From Bacteroidales bacterium UBA3709 (GTDB lineage: Bacteria > Bacteroidota > Bacteroidia > Bacteroidales > UBA932), in assembly GCA_002372015.1 (NCBI GenBank), contig DFIA01000008.1:8617-72616 (forward strand): DNA of 64,000 bases. Reading direction: 5' to 3'. The translations under genes and the position numbers were made by a program. Positions 45,595 through 55,145 of the stretch are shown one piece after another (the first letter of the stretch is position 1; each line of letters opens with the position of its first letter). Under the pieces are notes generated by a model. That model searched no databases. It was not told the origin of the DNA and saw only the letters and a program-made list of their open reading frames with translations.

Positions 45595-46389
45595 ATGGAA
45601 AACGCATTTGTGCATCCGAATGCAAAAATAGGGAAGAATGTTACTATCAGTCCGTTTTGTACAATAGCGGAGCACGTAGAAATAGGAGATAACTGCTGGA
45701 TAGGTCCTTATGCTTGCATCAACGATTATGTTAAGATTGGCAATAACTGCAGAATATATAATGGAGCTGTAATAGGAGCCATTCCTCAAGATCTGAAATT
45801 TAATGGCGAGGAGTCTTATGTAGAGATAGGCAATAATGTAATGATTAGAGAATATTGCACCGTGAGCAGGGGAACAGCAGCCAGTGGAAAAAATAAAACT
45901 GTAATTGGCGACAATTCTTTCCTTATGGCCTACGTTCATGTTGCTCACGATTGTTGCATAGGGCGTAACGTAATACTGGTCAGTTATACGGGGCTGGCAG
46001 GAGAAACCGATGTTGACGATTGGGCTATAATAGGAGGCTCATCTGCAGTACATCAGTTTACAAGAATCGGTTGCCATGCAATGTTGTCCGGTGCTTCATT
46101 TGTGGGCAAAGATGTTCCTCCTTTTGCCATTGTAGGAAAGAGACCGGTTGTGTTTAGAGGTGTAAATATAGTAGGCCTGAGAAGAAGAGGGTTTTCTATG
46201 GAGCAGATAGAGAGAATCAGAGATGTTTACAGGGTTATCTATCAAAGTGGACTCAATGTTACAGATGCTTGTAAAAAAGCGGAGGCGGAGTTGCCGGAAT
46301 CCGATGAGAAAAAATTGATTTTAGATTTTATTGCGGCTTCCAAGCGTGGTATTGTAAGGTACAATGCCAAGAACGACGACGAGGAATGA
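45595..46389 (+). CDS. lpxA: UDP-N-acetylglucosamine acyltransferase
   Basis: 264 residues from ATG 45595. Hexapeptide beta-helix with FVHPNAKIGKNVTISPF at the start, GAIPQDLKFNGEES, IREYCTVSRGTA, MAYVHVAHDCCIG (catalytic His) and a C-terminal helical domain. It performs the first acylation of lipid A synthesis. It begins 22 nt after fabZ, and its stop overlaps the next gene's start as ATGA. Confidence 0.94.
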   Translation: MENAFVHPNAKIGKNVTISPFCTIAEHVEIGDNCWIGPYACINDYVKIGNNCRIYNGAVIGAIPQDLKFNGEESYVEIGNNVMIREYCTVSRGTAASGKNKTVIGDNSFLMAYVHVAHDCCIGRNVILVSYTGLAGETDVDDWAIIGGSSAVHQFTRIGCHAMLSGASFVGKDVPPFAIVGKRPVVFRGVNIVGLRRRGFSMEQIERIRDVYRVIYQSGLNVTDACKKAEAELPESDEKKLILDFIAASKRGIVRYNAKNDDEE

Positions 46390-47033
46390 TTCTTCTGCTC
46401 TCTACCGCTTATCTTCCACCAATAGAGTATTTTGCTGCTATTGCAAGGTACAACAAGGTGTGGATAGAAGCGTGCGAAAACTATCAAAAGCAATCTTACA
46501 GAAATCGCTGTACAATTCTTACAGCCAACGGAAAAATGAATCTTAACATCCCCGTACTCAGAGGCGGGGATGCTCATTCGCATAATGTTCCTATAACAGA
46601 TATCGAGATAGATTACTCGGAAAATTGGCCTGTACGTCATATAAGAGCATTAGAGGCGGCATATATGAACTCTCCCTTTTTTGTATATTATATAGACGAG
46701 ATTGCTGAGATTCTTTTAAGTGGCGAAAAGTCTTTGTTTCTACTAAATTATAATCTCACAAGCCTATTACTTAAATTTTGTGGAATAAAAGCGGATATTT
46801 ATCTTACAAAAACCTATATGTGCTTGGCAGACAATGCTTCAGCCCATTTTTCTTTTGTAGATTTAAGAAGCCGTATTCATCCAAAGAGTAAAGAGCACTC
46901 TCTTCTTAGGGAGTGGGGAAAGGAAAAACCCTACTGGCAGGTATTTGAAGCCAAGCAGGGTTTTGTTCCTAATTTATCTATTGCAGACCTTCTCTTTAAC
47001 GAAGGCCCTAATGCTATCAGTTTTCTGGAATAG
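46386..47033 (+). CDS. WbqC-family protein
   Basis: A 215-residue protein matching the WbqC-like family, with LLSTAYLPPIEYFAAIARY near the N-terminus, YQKQSYRNRCTILTANG and LNIPVLRGG. Members are found in O-antigen and other polysaccharide loci, but no activity is established. Translationally coupled to lpxA (ATGA overlap), so a role in envelope glycolipid assembly is reasonable. It ends facing the porin gene with 7 nt between them. Confidence 0.85.
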   Translation: MILLLSTAYLPPIEYFAAIARYNKVWIEACENYQKQSYRNRCTILTANGKMNLNIPVLRGGDAHSHNVPITDIEIDYSENWPVRHIRALEAAYMNSPFFVYYIDEIAEILLSGEKSLFLLNYNLTSLLLKFCGIKADIYLTKTYMCLADNASAHFSFVDLRSRIHPKSKEHSLLREWGKEKPYWQVFEAKQGFVPNLSIADLLFNEGPNAISFLE

Positions 47034-47040
47034 TATCTGA

Positions 47041-48600
47041 TTAAAACCTCCAGCCAAAGGTGGCAAGCACTTTGAAACCAGAACGCTCTATGCTTGCAAA
47101 GTTAGGATTTCCAAGTACATATTCACCGGCAGGCTCAGTATCTATAAAGGCAACATTACTCTTCTTGAGGTTTGCTGCTACTGCTAAATCTACATAAAAT
47201 CCTTTAGAGTTAGCATAACCCAAGCCAACACTTCCGGTGTAGTTCTTAATGGCTGTACCTATTACGCTTTTCTTAATGCCGGTATCTGCATACTGAAAAC
47301 CGGCTCTCAGAGAAAGGCTGTTGATAGGATTAACTTCTACACCAACTCTGAGTTTGTTGCTCATTTTAAAGTTAGCAGCCATCCAATCGTTTTCGGCAGA
47401 GAAGTCTGAGTAGTCTAAACTATGCAAATCGGAACGATTGCGCAGCCTTGTCTGCCCTATATTGGAGCCTTCATAATCAATACTTACGCTTCCTGATTTC
47501 CAAATGCCGGCAAAACCGAGATTATAGTGGAACGGAGTGTTTATACGATAATCATACACGCCTTCCGGAGAATTTATTGTGGTTTTCCAGCCATCGTCGT
47601 AGGCTACATGGGTGTCCCAATAATACTTGTCTGTTAGCGAATACCAGGTAGGTGTGGCAACAGATGCGCCAAACCTAATATTGTGAGTAGGTGCCCAAAT
47701 AAGACCTAACTTGAGGTTTATACCACTACCTGTGGTTCTTACGTTATAGTACTGATCTATATAACTGAAGTGTGGGTCTGTATCGGAATATAAGGTGGTA
47801 TTATCTTCTGAGTATTTTTCCTCAATTTTATTCCACACAGTAAACATACCTATGTTCATTCCAAGATATAGCTGATCGTTGAAGTTAACTCCTATGTTTA
47901 TGTCGTACTCACCTAAAGAACCTGTCTGCTTTCTGGATAGGAACTGATCGCTTGTATAATTATCTGTTACAGAATGGTTAGGAAAGAACACATCGTTAGG
48001 AGCTGTTCCTAAGGTATCTAAGAAACTTGCATTCCAGCCATTGATAACAGGCCAGTAATAACTTCCAAGGCTATACGGATCTGGTGTGGCGGTATCGTCA
48101 AAGTCTCTGCCGGAGTAAGGTGAATTGTTAGCTATAGAAGCAAGGTGTGTGGCATAGCTATCATCTACTCCGTTGGCCCCTGCCTTTATGGTAGAATTAA
48201 AGTTATTGTGCTTGTTGTAGGAAAATCCAAAAGATAGGCTCCTTAATGCTGAATTACGGCCATTCCTTAAAACAGCCACACCTCCGATATTAGCAAAACC
48301 AAAGGAGTTTTTATCTGCTTTAGTGCCAACTCCGAGATATTTTGTATCTGTTTTGGTATTTGTAACGGCCGGAGTAAAAGAAAACTCGTTAAACCTGAAT
48401 ACGGCAGAAGCTGCCGGATTTATTGCAATTGCTCCCAAATCGCCTCCCAGTGCAGTCATAGCGTTCCCCATAGATACGCTTCGAGCGGTACCTTCTCTTT
48501 GAAAATCTGCCAACTCGTAGGCGGTTGAAAGACTTTGAGCAAACAAGTTACCTACAGCGATTGTGCATGTTAAAGAAATAATCAATAAGATTTTTTTCAT
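47041..48600 (-). CDS. OmpP1/FadL-type outer-membrane beta-barrel transporter
   Basis: A 519-residue protein with a Sec signal ending NLFAQ. The mature N-terminus has TAYELADFQREGTARSVSMGNAMTALGGDLGAIAINPA, the hallmark of Bacteroidota OmpP1/FadL-like proteins, followed by many alternating beta strands and a C-terminal phenylalanine (TFGWRF), as expected for a barrel. FadL homologues carry hydrophobic compounds across the outer membrane. The ligand here is unknown. Confidence 0.85.
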   Translation of the reverse strand: MKKILLIISLTCTIAVGNLFAQSLSTAYELADFQREGTARSVSMGNAMTALGGDLGAIAINPAASAVFRFNEFSFTPAVTNTKTDTKYLGVGTKADKNSFGFANIGGVAVLRNGRNSALRSLSFGFSYNKHNNFNSTIKAGANGVDDSYATHLASIANNSPYSGRDFDDTATPDPYSLGSYYWPVINGWNASFLDTLGTAPNDVFFPNHSVTDNYTSDQFLSRKQTGSLGEYDINIGVNFNDQLYLGMNIGMFTVWNKIEEKYSEDNTTLYSDTDPHFSYIDQYYNVRTTGSGINLKLGLIWAPTHNIRFGASVATPTWYSLTDKYYWDTHVAYDDGWKTTINSPEGVYDYRINTPFHYNLGFAGIWKSGSVSIDYEGSNIGQTRLRNRSDLHSLDYSDFSAENDWMAANFKMSNKLRVGVEVNPINSLSLRAGFQYADTGIKKSVIGTAIKNYTGSVGLGYANSKGFYVDLAVAANLKKSNVAFIDTEPAGEYVLGNPNFASIERSGFKVLATFGWRF

Positions 48601-48662
48601 AGTTATCTGTTTATAAATTTAATCTCAAATAATTATGTGGTACATATTGTATTGTTGGGAAC

Positions 48663-50054
48663 TTACCTTCTGGTTGTAGAACCTCCGCTGCTACGTGAGT
48701 AGCCGCCAGAAGACCTACTAGTGGAAGAACTGCTCGTACCAGAAGATCTTGAATAAGAGCTTCCGCTGGAGCTGTTAGAGCTGGAACGAGAATAACTGCT
48801 ATTAGAGTTGCTGTTAGAGCGACTGGAATTGGCAGGACCTCCTGAATATGTGGCCGAACGTCTGGCCGAGCTACTTGATGCATTGGCTCTATCAGTAGTT
48901 CTGCTTTGAGATACAGAAGATTGCCTGTAGATGGTGCCATTGTTTCTGCTTGTAGCAGCATTGCGGTTAACAGCATTGCCGTTGTTTCTGCTTGTAGCAG
49001 CGTTGCGGTTAATAGCATTGCCATTATTTCTGCTTGTAGCAGCGTTGCGGTTAATAGCATTGCCATTGTTTCTGCTTGTAGCAGCGTTACGGTTAACAGC
49101 ATTGCCATTGTTTCTGCTTGTAGCAGCGTTACGGTTAACAGCATTGCCGTTGTTTCTGCTTGTAGCAGCGTTGCGGTTAACAGTATTGCCGCTATTTCTG
49201 CTTGTAGAAACTGTTCCTGTAGCTCTCACATTGTTTACGGTAGGAGTTCTTCTGTATGAACTTCCTGTAGGACGTAGATTTTGCGAGTTGCCTCTGTTAG
49301 GAAGGCTTCCTACACCGATATTCCTTCTGGTGTTACCATCGCCGTTTCTGCGAGTATAGTATCTTCCAGGTTTGAACCCGTGGTGAGGTACGTGTCCTGC
49401 ATATCTGTGTCTCCAGTAATTGGAGTAGGCGTATGGTCTGTGATACCATGATGGGCCGTGATACCATCCCCAGAACACCGGACGATGCCATCTCCATGAG
49501 TAATCGTATCTATAGAAATCGTACCAGCCCCAGCCATAGTACCATGGGTCGTACCAGCCATTTCTCCACAAATGCAAATCGCTCAGCCATATAGTGCTAT
49601 GATAGCCATAACGATATCTGTAATAGTGGTAGTTCCAGTTCCATGCAAAAGGGTTATACCAAGATATATCCCATGGGTCTATCACTACATTTATAGTGTA
49701 AGTAGGGCTCTCGAATTTTCTGAGAAGTTCCTCATAACTCTCGTTATAGGCCAAGTTTTCGTTTCCGTTGTAACTGATATTTACGGCATGGTCTTCTCCA
49801 ACTAAAATGGTATCTTGATAGGTGGAGAAAACATCCTTATCGCTCAAGGATGCTATAGTTTTTGTCTGTAACTTTTTAACATCCTGAGGAGCAGATGCTG
49901 TATAGTTTTCGGATGTGTTAGGAACTGCATCGGAGGAGGTGTAGTAGATGCTGTTCATGTATCCTCCGTTGCCATTTGCAGAGTAATTGCTTGTTCCGCA
50001 AGAAACAAGTAGCAGACTCCCTGCAACTAAGATAGATAAGTTAATGTTTTTCAT
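48663..50054 (-). CDS. Lipoprotein with Trp/Tyr-rich middle and 14-residue tandem repeats
   Basis: About 463 residues from ATG 50054, which is preceded by a strong AGGAGG 6 nt upstream (unusual here) and gives a lipoprotein signal ending LLVSC. Residues about 130-240 are extraordinarily rich in Trp, Tyr and His (WYNPFAWNWNYHYYRY and similar). After that come six to seven copies of NRNAATSRNNGNAV and a Ser-rich tail ending GGYSRSSGGSTTRR. I do not recognise a catalytic domain. It looks like a surface or periplasmic low-complexity lipoprotein; similar W/Y-rich proteins in Bacteroidota are annotated only as hypothetical. Confidence 0.7.
   Translation of the reverse strand: MKNINLSILVAGSLLLVSCGTSNYSANGNGGYMNSIYYTSSDAVPNTSENYTASAPQDVKKLQTKTIASLSDKDVFSTYQDTILVGEDHAVNISYNGNENLAYNESYEELLRKFESPTYTINVVIDPWDISWYNPFAWNWNYHYYRYRYGYHSTIWLSDLHLWRNGWYDPWYYGWGWYDFYRYDYSWRWHRPVFWGWYHGPSWYHRPYAYSNYWRHRYAGHVPHHGFKPGRYYTRRNGDGNTRRNIGVGSLPNRGNSQNLRPTGSSYRRTPTVNNVRATGTVSTSRNSGNTVNRNAATSRNNGNAVNRNAATSRNNGNAVNRNAATSRNNGNAINRNAATSRNNGNAINRNAATSRNNGNAVNRNAATSRNNGTIYRQSSVSQSRTTDRANASSSSARRSATYSGGPANSSRSNSNSNSSYSRSSSNSSSGSSYSRSSGTSSSSTSRSSGGYSRSSGGSTTRR
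48937..49206 (-). repeat. 42-bp coding tandem repeat, about 6.4 copies
   Basis: The sequence TTTCTGCTTGTAGCAGC recurs exactly every 42 nt at 48943, 48985, 49027, 49069, 49111, 49153 and, partly, 49195. Each unit encodes a 14-residue Asn/Arg/Ala/Ser-rich block in the lipoprotein. Because 42 is a multiple of 3, copy-number change would not break the frame. Units differ by only a few bases. Confidence 0.92.
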
Positions 50055-50094
50055 TGTTACCTCCTGCGTTAAATAAATTTTGTATTTTTGTGCG

Positions 50095-50109
50095 GTTCTT
50101 ATTAAGAAC
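50095..50109. promoter_or_regulatory. Operator-like palindrome between divergent lipoprotein and proS genes
   Basis: GTTCTTATTAAGAAC is a perfect 7-bp inverted repeat around one base. It overlaps the predicted start of the lipoprotein transcript and lies just after a TATTTTTG box (50083-50090) for proS. Confidence 0.4.
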
Positions 50110-50143
50110 AAATATAATCTTATTTATTATATAAAGTATCAAA
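50109..50143 (-). promoter_or_regulatory. Promoter of the repeat-bearing lipoprotein gene
   Basis: Minus strand: TTTG (complement of 50140-50143), a 23-nt spacer, TATATTTG (complement of 50109-50116). The leader would be about 50 nt. Confidence 0.5.
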
Positions 50144-50203
50144 AACTATACCAAAGAATGGAAGATATTTGTTCTTTCTTTGAAATAGATTGAGGATATT
50201 ATT

Positions 50204-51682
50204 ATGGCAGAACATATAACATCAAGACAAGAGAACTATTCTCAGTGGTATAACGATCTTGTAGTAAAAGCAGGCTTGGCAGAGAATTCTGCGGTGCGTG
50301 GCTGTATGGTAATTAAGCCTTACGGCTATGCTATTTGGGAAAAAATGCAACATCAGTTAGATAAGATGTTTAAGCAGACAGGGCACGAAAACGCTTATTT
50401 TCCACTGTTTATACCTAAATCTTTTCTCAGCCGAGAGGCAGAGCACGTAGAAGGATTTGCAAAAGAATGTGCTGTTGTTACCCATCATAGATTAATGGCA
50501 AATCCAAATGGTAGTGGAGTGGTGGTAGATCCTTCTGCTAAGCTCGAAGAAGAACTTGTAGTAAGGCCTACCTCAGAAACAATCATTTGGAATACCTACA
50601 AAAATTGGATAAGCTCTTATCGCGATCTTCCTATACTTGTAAACCAGTGGGCAAATGTAGTTCGCTGGGAGATGCGTACCAGGCTTTTCTTGCGCACAGC
50701 GGAGTTTCTATGGCAGGAAGGTCATACGGCACATGCTACTAAGGCCGAAGCTATTGTCGAAACAGAAAAGATGGTGGGAGTTTATGCAGACTTTGCCAGA
50801 AACTATATGGCTATGCCTGTGATAGTAGGCCATAAAACCGAAAGCGAGCGATTTGCCGGAGCTTTAGATACTTTGTGCATAGAGGCAATGATGCAAGATG
50901 GCAGGGCGTTGCAGGCTGGAACTTCTCATTTTTTGGGACAAAACTTTGCCAAGGCTTTTGATGTAAAGTATCAGAATAAAGAAGGGGCTTTAGAATATGT
51001 GTGGGCAACTTCATGGGGGGTATCAACCAGATTGATGGGTGCCTTGATAATGGCCCATGGCGACGATAATGGTCTGGTGCTTCCGCCAAATCTTGCTCCT
51101 ATACAAGTTGTTATGGTACCTATTTTCAATAAGCAAGAGCAGTTAGATCAGGTGCTGGAAAAAATGAAAGATATTAAGAGTGGTCTGGAAAAGCTGGGTA
51201 TCAGCGTAAAGATAGACCACAGAGAAAATGTGCGTAGCGGGTTCAAGTTTGCAGAGTGGGAGTTGAAGGGAGTACCTGTAAGGTTGGCAATAGGCCCTCG
51301 CGATCTTGAAAACCATACAGTGGAAGTTGCCCGTCGCGATACTCTTACAAAAGAAAGCATGAGTTTAGACACTATAGTGGAGAATGTAGCGGCTTTATTG
51401 GATGAGATAGAGAAGAATATATATAATAAGGCTTTGGCTTACAGAGATTCGCATATTTATAAGATAGATACATGGGAAGACTTTAAGCAGCAAATAGATA
51501 AAGGTGGATTTCTTCTTTGCCATTGGGATGGTACCCCAGAGACAGAGGCAAAAATACAGGAAGAGACTAAGGCTACCATAAGATGTATTCCTATGGATAC
51601 TTGTGTTTGCGAAGAAGAGGGCAAATGTGTTTACTCAGGTAAGCCTTCTACCAGAAGAGTAGTGTTTGCCAAGGCTTATTAA
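50204..51682 (+). CDS. proS: Prolyl-tRNA synthetase, archaeal/eukaryotic type
   Basis: A 492-residue class II aminoacyl-tRNA synthetase of the short type that lacks the INS editing insertion. [42 protein letters not shown] and [23 protein letters not shown] (motif 2) are visible, as is [16 protein letters not shown]. The C-terminus has the zinc-binding domain with [14 protein letters not shown] and ends AKAY. This type is usual in Bacteroidota. The stop codon lies at the edge of a repeat remnant. Confidence 0.94.
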   Translation: MAEHITSRQENYSQWYNDLVVKAGLAENSAVRGCMVIKPYGYAIWEKMQHQLDKMFKQTGHENAYFPLFIPKSFLSREAEHVEGFAKECAVVTHHRLMANPNGSGVVVDPSAKLEEELVVRPTSETIIWNTYKNWISSYRDLPILVNQWANVVRWEMRTRLFLRTAEFLWQEGHTAHATKAEAIVETEKMVGVYADFARNYMAMPVIVGHKTESERFAGALDTLCIEAMMQDGRALQAGTSHFLGQNFAKAFDVKYQNKEGALEYVWATSWGVSTRLMGALIMAHGDDNGLVLPPNLAPIQVVMVPIFNKQEQLDQVLEKMKDIKSGLEKLGISVKIDHRENVRSGFKFAEWELKGVPVRLAIGPRDLENHTVEVARRDTLTKESMSLDTIVENVAALLDEIEKNIYNKALAYRDSHIYKIDTWEDFKQQIDKGGFLLCHWDGTPETEAKIQEETKATIRCIPMDTCVCEEEGKCVYSGKPSTRRVVFAKAY

Positions 51683-51711
51683 GCCAAAAGAGCAAAGCAA
51701 AATTTATTTGG
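51677..51711. repeat. Dispersed repeat, right-half remnant
   Basis: TTAAGCCAAAAGAGCAAAGC and the following AAAATTTATTTGG match the reverse complement of the repeat's right half (AAGCCAAATGAGCAAAGCAA). It supplies the TAA stop (51680-51682) of proS. Confidence 0.6.
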
Positions 51712-51780
51712 AAATAGTTTATTGCGCTATTGTGTAAGAATATAGGCATAGATATAAAATAGCAGAAAACGAAACTGAAT

Positions 51781-52497
51781 ATGGATATAGAACAACCTTT
51801 GTCGCCTAACAGGCAGTTAATAGAAGCACTAAGCGGAAAATCCAATGCAAAATCCTTGGTGTTTGATATGGCTTTTGAACTGTTTAATAATCTGAAAGAA
51901 TTGCTGGCAGAAATTAGCAACGATTTAGATGAGGCCTTAGACGAAATTAAGGAAAGTGGTGTTGTTCTCTCAAAGCGAGTGAAACTTGCATATCGCGACA
52001 GAGGCAAGCTCGAAGCAGAAGTGCGTTTTGCTGATGATGTGCTGGTATTTAGTTTGCTGCCAGATATTTATCAGTTTGATAAAGAGCACCCGGTGTGGCA
52101 GAATCCTTATATAGCTCAGAATAAATTTAATACGTACTGTGGAGTGATAACAGTTCATAATTTTTTGTATGAATCTGTAAAGCTCAATCGCGAGTGCGAT
52201 CCTGGCTATCTTGTAGCGAGGCTGTTTATCAATAGAGAGGGGTGCTTTTTTGTGGAGGGTAAAAACCAACCGCGAAATAAAATATCTCAGTTTGGTTCAA
52301 TTAAACTCGATAAGAAAGAATTGCGCGACTTTGTAGAAAGCGCAATGTTGTATGCCATTAGTTTTGATTTACTTGTTCCGCCATTTGAAAAAGTTAAGAC
52401 CATTACAATAGGCGATAAAGATTCTGACGACTACAGAATACCTACCGGTAAGCGTAATGGTTTTAGCTACGATACAGACGGTATAATTAATGAATAG
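51781..52497 (+). CDS. Uncharacterised protein
   Basis: A 238-residue soluble protein that I do not recognise. It starts MDIEQPLSPNRQLIEALSG, has an acidic helical segment (ISNDLDEALDEIKESG) followed by a beta-rich region (AEVRFADDVLVFSLLPDIYQFD), and a KGKxQPRNK-like basic loop. There is no signal peptide or membrane segment. The end of the gene overlaps the start of the DUF3078 gene by 8 nt, so the two are translationally coupled. It may be a conserved Bacteroidota protein of unknown function. Confidence 0.75.
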   Translation: MDIEQPLSPNRQLIEALSGKSNAKSLVFDMAFELFNNLKELLAEISNDLDEALDEIKESGVVLSKRVKLAYRDRGKLEAEVRFADDVLVFSLLPDIYQFDKEHPVWQNPYIAQNKFNTYCGVITVHNFLYESVKLNRECDPGYLVARLFINREGCFFVEGKNQPRNKISQFGSIKLDKKELRDFVESAMLYAISFDLLVPPFEKVKTITIGDKDSDDYRIPTGKRNGFSYDTDGIINE

Positions 52498-53521
52498 AAA
52501 ATTTTACATACTGTTTCTGTTCTTGTTTTTAGGCTTGTTTACAACCACAGCCTACTCTCAGGTAAAGATAGGTTTCTGGGGCGATACCATCCGCAAGAAG
52601 AGCGTACCCATCAAAAGCGGTTTAAGCAAAGAACAGGAACTGGTGAGGCTTATCGGTCTTAATTTTCCCACTCCCGTTATAGACTATGGTGGCCCTGCTC
52701 CAAAGTTTTGGACTATTGGAATTAACGATGAACTTATTTTCTCTCAGGTGTCGCTGACAAATTGGGCGGCGGGAGGTAGTGGCTCTCTTGCCTTTAATGC
52801 ATATCTGAACGGTATGGCCAATTATGCCAAGGGCAAGGTCTATTGGGACAACAGAATACAGCTTGGATACGGTTTTGTTCAGAACTTTGACGTGGGATAC
52901 CGCAAGAGCGAAGATCGCATAATTTTAGACAGTAAGTGGGGATATCAGGCTTATCGCAAGATATATTTTTCAGCTTCCTTGCAATTTAAAAGTCAGTTTT
53001 CTCCCGGTTTTGACTACGATAAAAACAATAGGGCTACCATGAAGTCTAAATTTTTGGCCCCGGGTTATTTGACTCTCGGTCTTGGTATTGATTGGAAGCC
53101 TGGGAACGGAAAAGTGTTTTCTCTCAACTTTGCCCCCCTAACCGGAAGTATGAATATAGTGATGGCCGACAGTGCACTTAGAGTGAAGTATGGTAATAAG
53201 TACAACCGTCCGATAAGAACTGAGTTAGGAGCGCAGCTCAAGGCTACTTTTGCTAAAGAATTAACAAAGAATTTTAAGGTGGCTTCTCAGCTATCGTTGT
53301 TCTCTGATTATATGAGCAAGCCTTATAATGTTGTGGTTTATTGGGATGTTCAGGCCGATTATACCCTAAATAAATATTTTAAGGCATCTTTAAGAACCAA
53401 CCTAATCTACGATGATAAGATAAAGATTGCCAATAAGGAAGGCAAAGAAGGACCACGAGTGCAGTTCAAAGAAATTTTCGGTCTTAGTTTCTCTTACACC
53501 TTAGGTACTTACAAGAAATAG
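52490..53521 (+). CDS. DUF3078 outer-membrane protein
   Basis: A 343-residue protein with a Sec signal ending TAYSQ. The mature part has FSQVSLTNWAAGGSGSLAFNAYLNG, typical of DUF3078 proteins, then alternating hydrophobic strands and a closing FSYTLGTYKK, suggesting an outer-membrane beta-barrel. DUF3078 proteins have no known function but are common in Bacteroidota. It begins within the preceding gene and is followed by tilS 7 nt later. Confidence 0.82.
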   Translation: MNRKFYILFLFLFLGLFTTTAYSQVKIGFWGDTIRKKSVPIKSGLSKEQELVRLIGLNFPTPVIDYGGPAPKFWTIGINDELIFSQVSLTNWAAGGSGSLAFNAYLNGMANYAKGKVYWDNRIQLGYGFVQNFDVGYRKSEDRIILDSKWGYQAYRKIYFSASLQFKSQFSPGFDYDKNNRATMKSKFLAPGYLTLGLGIDWKPGNGKVFSLNFAPLTGSMNIVMADSALRVKYGNKYNRPIRTELGAQLKATFAKELTKNFKVASQLSLFSDYMSKPYNVVVYWDVQADYTLNKYFKASLRTNLIYDDKIKIANKEGKEGPRVQFKEIFGLSFSYTLGTYKK

Positions 53522-53528
53522 ACAGAAG

Positions 53529-55136
53529 ATGTGCAATTCAGACATCAGCTCCACAGAGCGTATCCTCCGGCAAATAGGCACTTTTTTTGAAGGATATAGA
53601 GAGTTTTTAGATACCCTTGGGCAGGTTAATTTCTTGCTTGCCGTGAGTGGTGGGGCAGATTCTGCCGTTATGCTTCATGCCCTTCATTCCATGTTAGATA
53701 GGGCTACTGAGAAAAGAGCTGATTCTGAGTATGCAAAAAGTAATGCTTTTGATAGTTTGTATAGTATAAAAGTAGGCAGGATAGGGGTTGCGCATGTTAA
53801 TTTTCATTTGCGAGGAGAAGATAGCAATTGCGATCAGGACTTTGTTCGTAGAATTACAGAACAATATGACTATGAATTTTATACAGTAGATTTTGATACT
53901 CTGTCTTATGCTGCTCAGCATAAGTTGTCTGTAGAAATAGCAGCCCGCAGGCTCAGATATACATGGTTTGAAGAACTGGCTCGCCGCCAAGGCTTTAATG
54001 TGTTGCTTACAGCTCATAATGCTAATGATAATGCAGAAACCTTGATATTGAATCTTGTGAGGGGAACAGGCCGGCAGGGGCTTGGTGGCATACGGCCTTG
54101 TGGTTTGATAAGTAAGGAGTCAGAAAATAGCGTGCTATATGTAATGCGGCCAATGTTGTATGTAGAACGTTCAGAAATAGAGAAGTATGCCTTAGAGCAC
54201 GGTGTACGTTTTTGTACAGACTCTACAAATTTGCAAAACAACTATTCCCGAAACAAGATTCGCAACCAGATAATGCCCCTGCTGAAAGAAATAAATCCTT
54301 CTGTAATATCTTCTTTCTCAAAAGATATATCACGATTGCGAGATATGAATGTAGAACTCGACTGTTTGGCAGATATCAGGATAAAATCTTTTACAACCTT
54401 ACCTAAGGCAAATGGCTGTGCGCTTGTTGATTCTTTGCGTAAAAGGTATTTGATAGGAGGAATATCTATAGACAGTCTTTATAATCTCAGCAGTACGGAT
54501 GCCGGCAATATTTCCTTTTGGTTGGGAGAACTGTTCAGGTTTTATGCAGTTCCTCAGAACGAGGCATCTATAGGAGAATTACTAAAAGCTTTAAATAAGA
54601 TTAAGATTGCAAAGGCACCTGCTTTTGGCAGCAAGGTCTTTTATATGCAGAATTGCATAGTAACTATAGAAGCAGGAGATTTAAGGTTGTATAGGGCAGA
54701 TATAATGCGTGTTGCAGAAGTTGCAAATCAGAGAATAGATGTAGAGAAAACTCTATCTAATGTAGAATTTTTGCCATTTGAAATACAAATAGAGAGGAGG
54801 ATACTCAAACAAGAAAGCATCGCATCCAACTCTAAACACACATTTCAAGCAGGAGTTTGTATGTTGGATGCGGCCACACTGCACTACCCTCTTTGTATCA
54901 GAGCATTTGAAGACGGCGATAAATTTACGCCTTACGGGATGAGGGGTATCAAGAGCATAGCAGACTTTCTTAATTCCAGAAAGGTTGATTTGCTGTTCAA
55001 AAAAATCTTGCCTATAGTTACAGAAGCAAGTGGAAAAATCGTATGTATTCCTTCTATGGAAATAGACAACCACTACAGGGTAACTGAACAAACTAAAGAA
55101 ATAGTGATAGTTTCGGCAGAGTTATCTGTTAAGTAG
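53529..55136 (+). CDS. tilS: tRNA(Ile)-lysidine synthetase
   Basis: A 535-residue ATP-dependent enzyme that converts the wobble C of tRNA-Ile2(CAU) to lysidine. The PP-loop AVSGGADSAVML (S40-G41-G42-A43-D44-S45) lies near the N-terminus, followed by LTAHNANDNAETLILNLVRGTGRQGL, the lysidine synthetase signature, and CTDSTNLQNNYSRNKIRNQIMP. The C-terminal half includes the tRNA-binding domain ending in a RFEDGDKFTPYGMRGIKSIADFLNSRKV-like segment. Essential in nearly all bacteria. Confidence 0.93.
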   Translation: MCNSDISSTERILRQIGTFFEGYREFLDTLGQVNFLLAVSGGADSAVMLHALHSMLDRATEKRADSEYAKSNAFDSLYSIKVGRIGVAHVNFHLRGEDSNCDQDFVRRITEQYDYEFYTVDFDTLSYAAQHKLSVEIAARRLRYTWFEELARRQGFNVLLTAHNANDNAETLILNLVRGTGRQGLGGIRPCGLISKESENSVLYVMRPMLYVERSEIEKYALEHGVRFCTDSTNLQNNYSRNKIRNQIMPLLKEINPSVISSFSKDISRLRDMNVELDCLADIRIKSFTTLPKANGCALVDSLRKRYLIGGISIDSLYNLSSTDAGNISFWLGELFRFYAVPQNEASIGELLKALNKIKIAKAPAFGSKVFYMQNCIVTIEAGDLRLYRADIMRVAEVANQRIDVEKTLSNVEFLPFEIQIERRILKQESIASNSKHTFQAGVCMLDAATLHYPLCIRAFEDGDKFTPYGMRGIKSIADFLNSRKVDLLFKKILPIVTEASGKIVCIPSMEIDNHYRVTEQTKEIVIVSAELSVK

Positions 55137-55145
55137 TTTCTGATA

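Noticed and set aside
48906..49359. Plus-strand frames that read Leu-rich repeats across the 42-bp tandem array
   Set aside because: They are frame shadows of a period-42 repeat. The lipoprotein on the minus strand accounts for the array, with promoter, signal peptide and ribosome-binding site.
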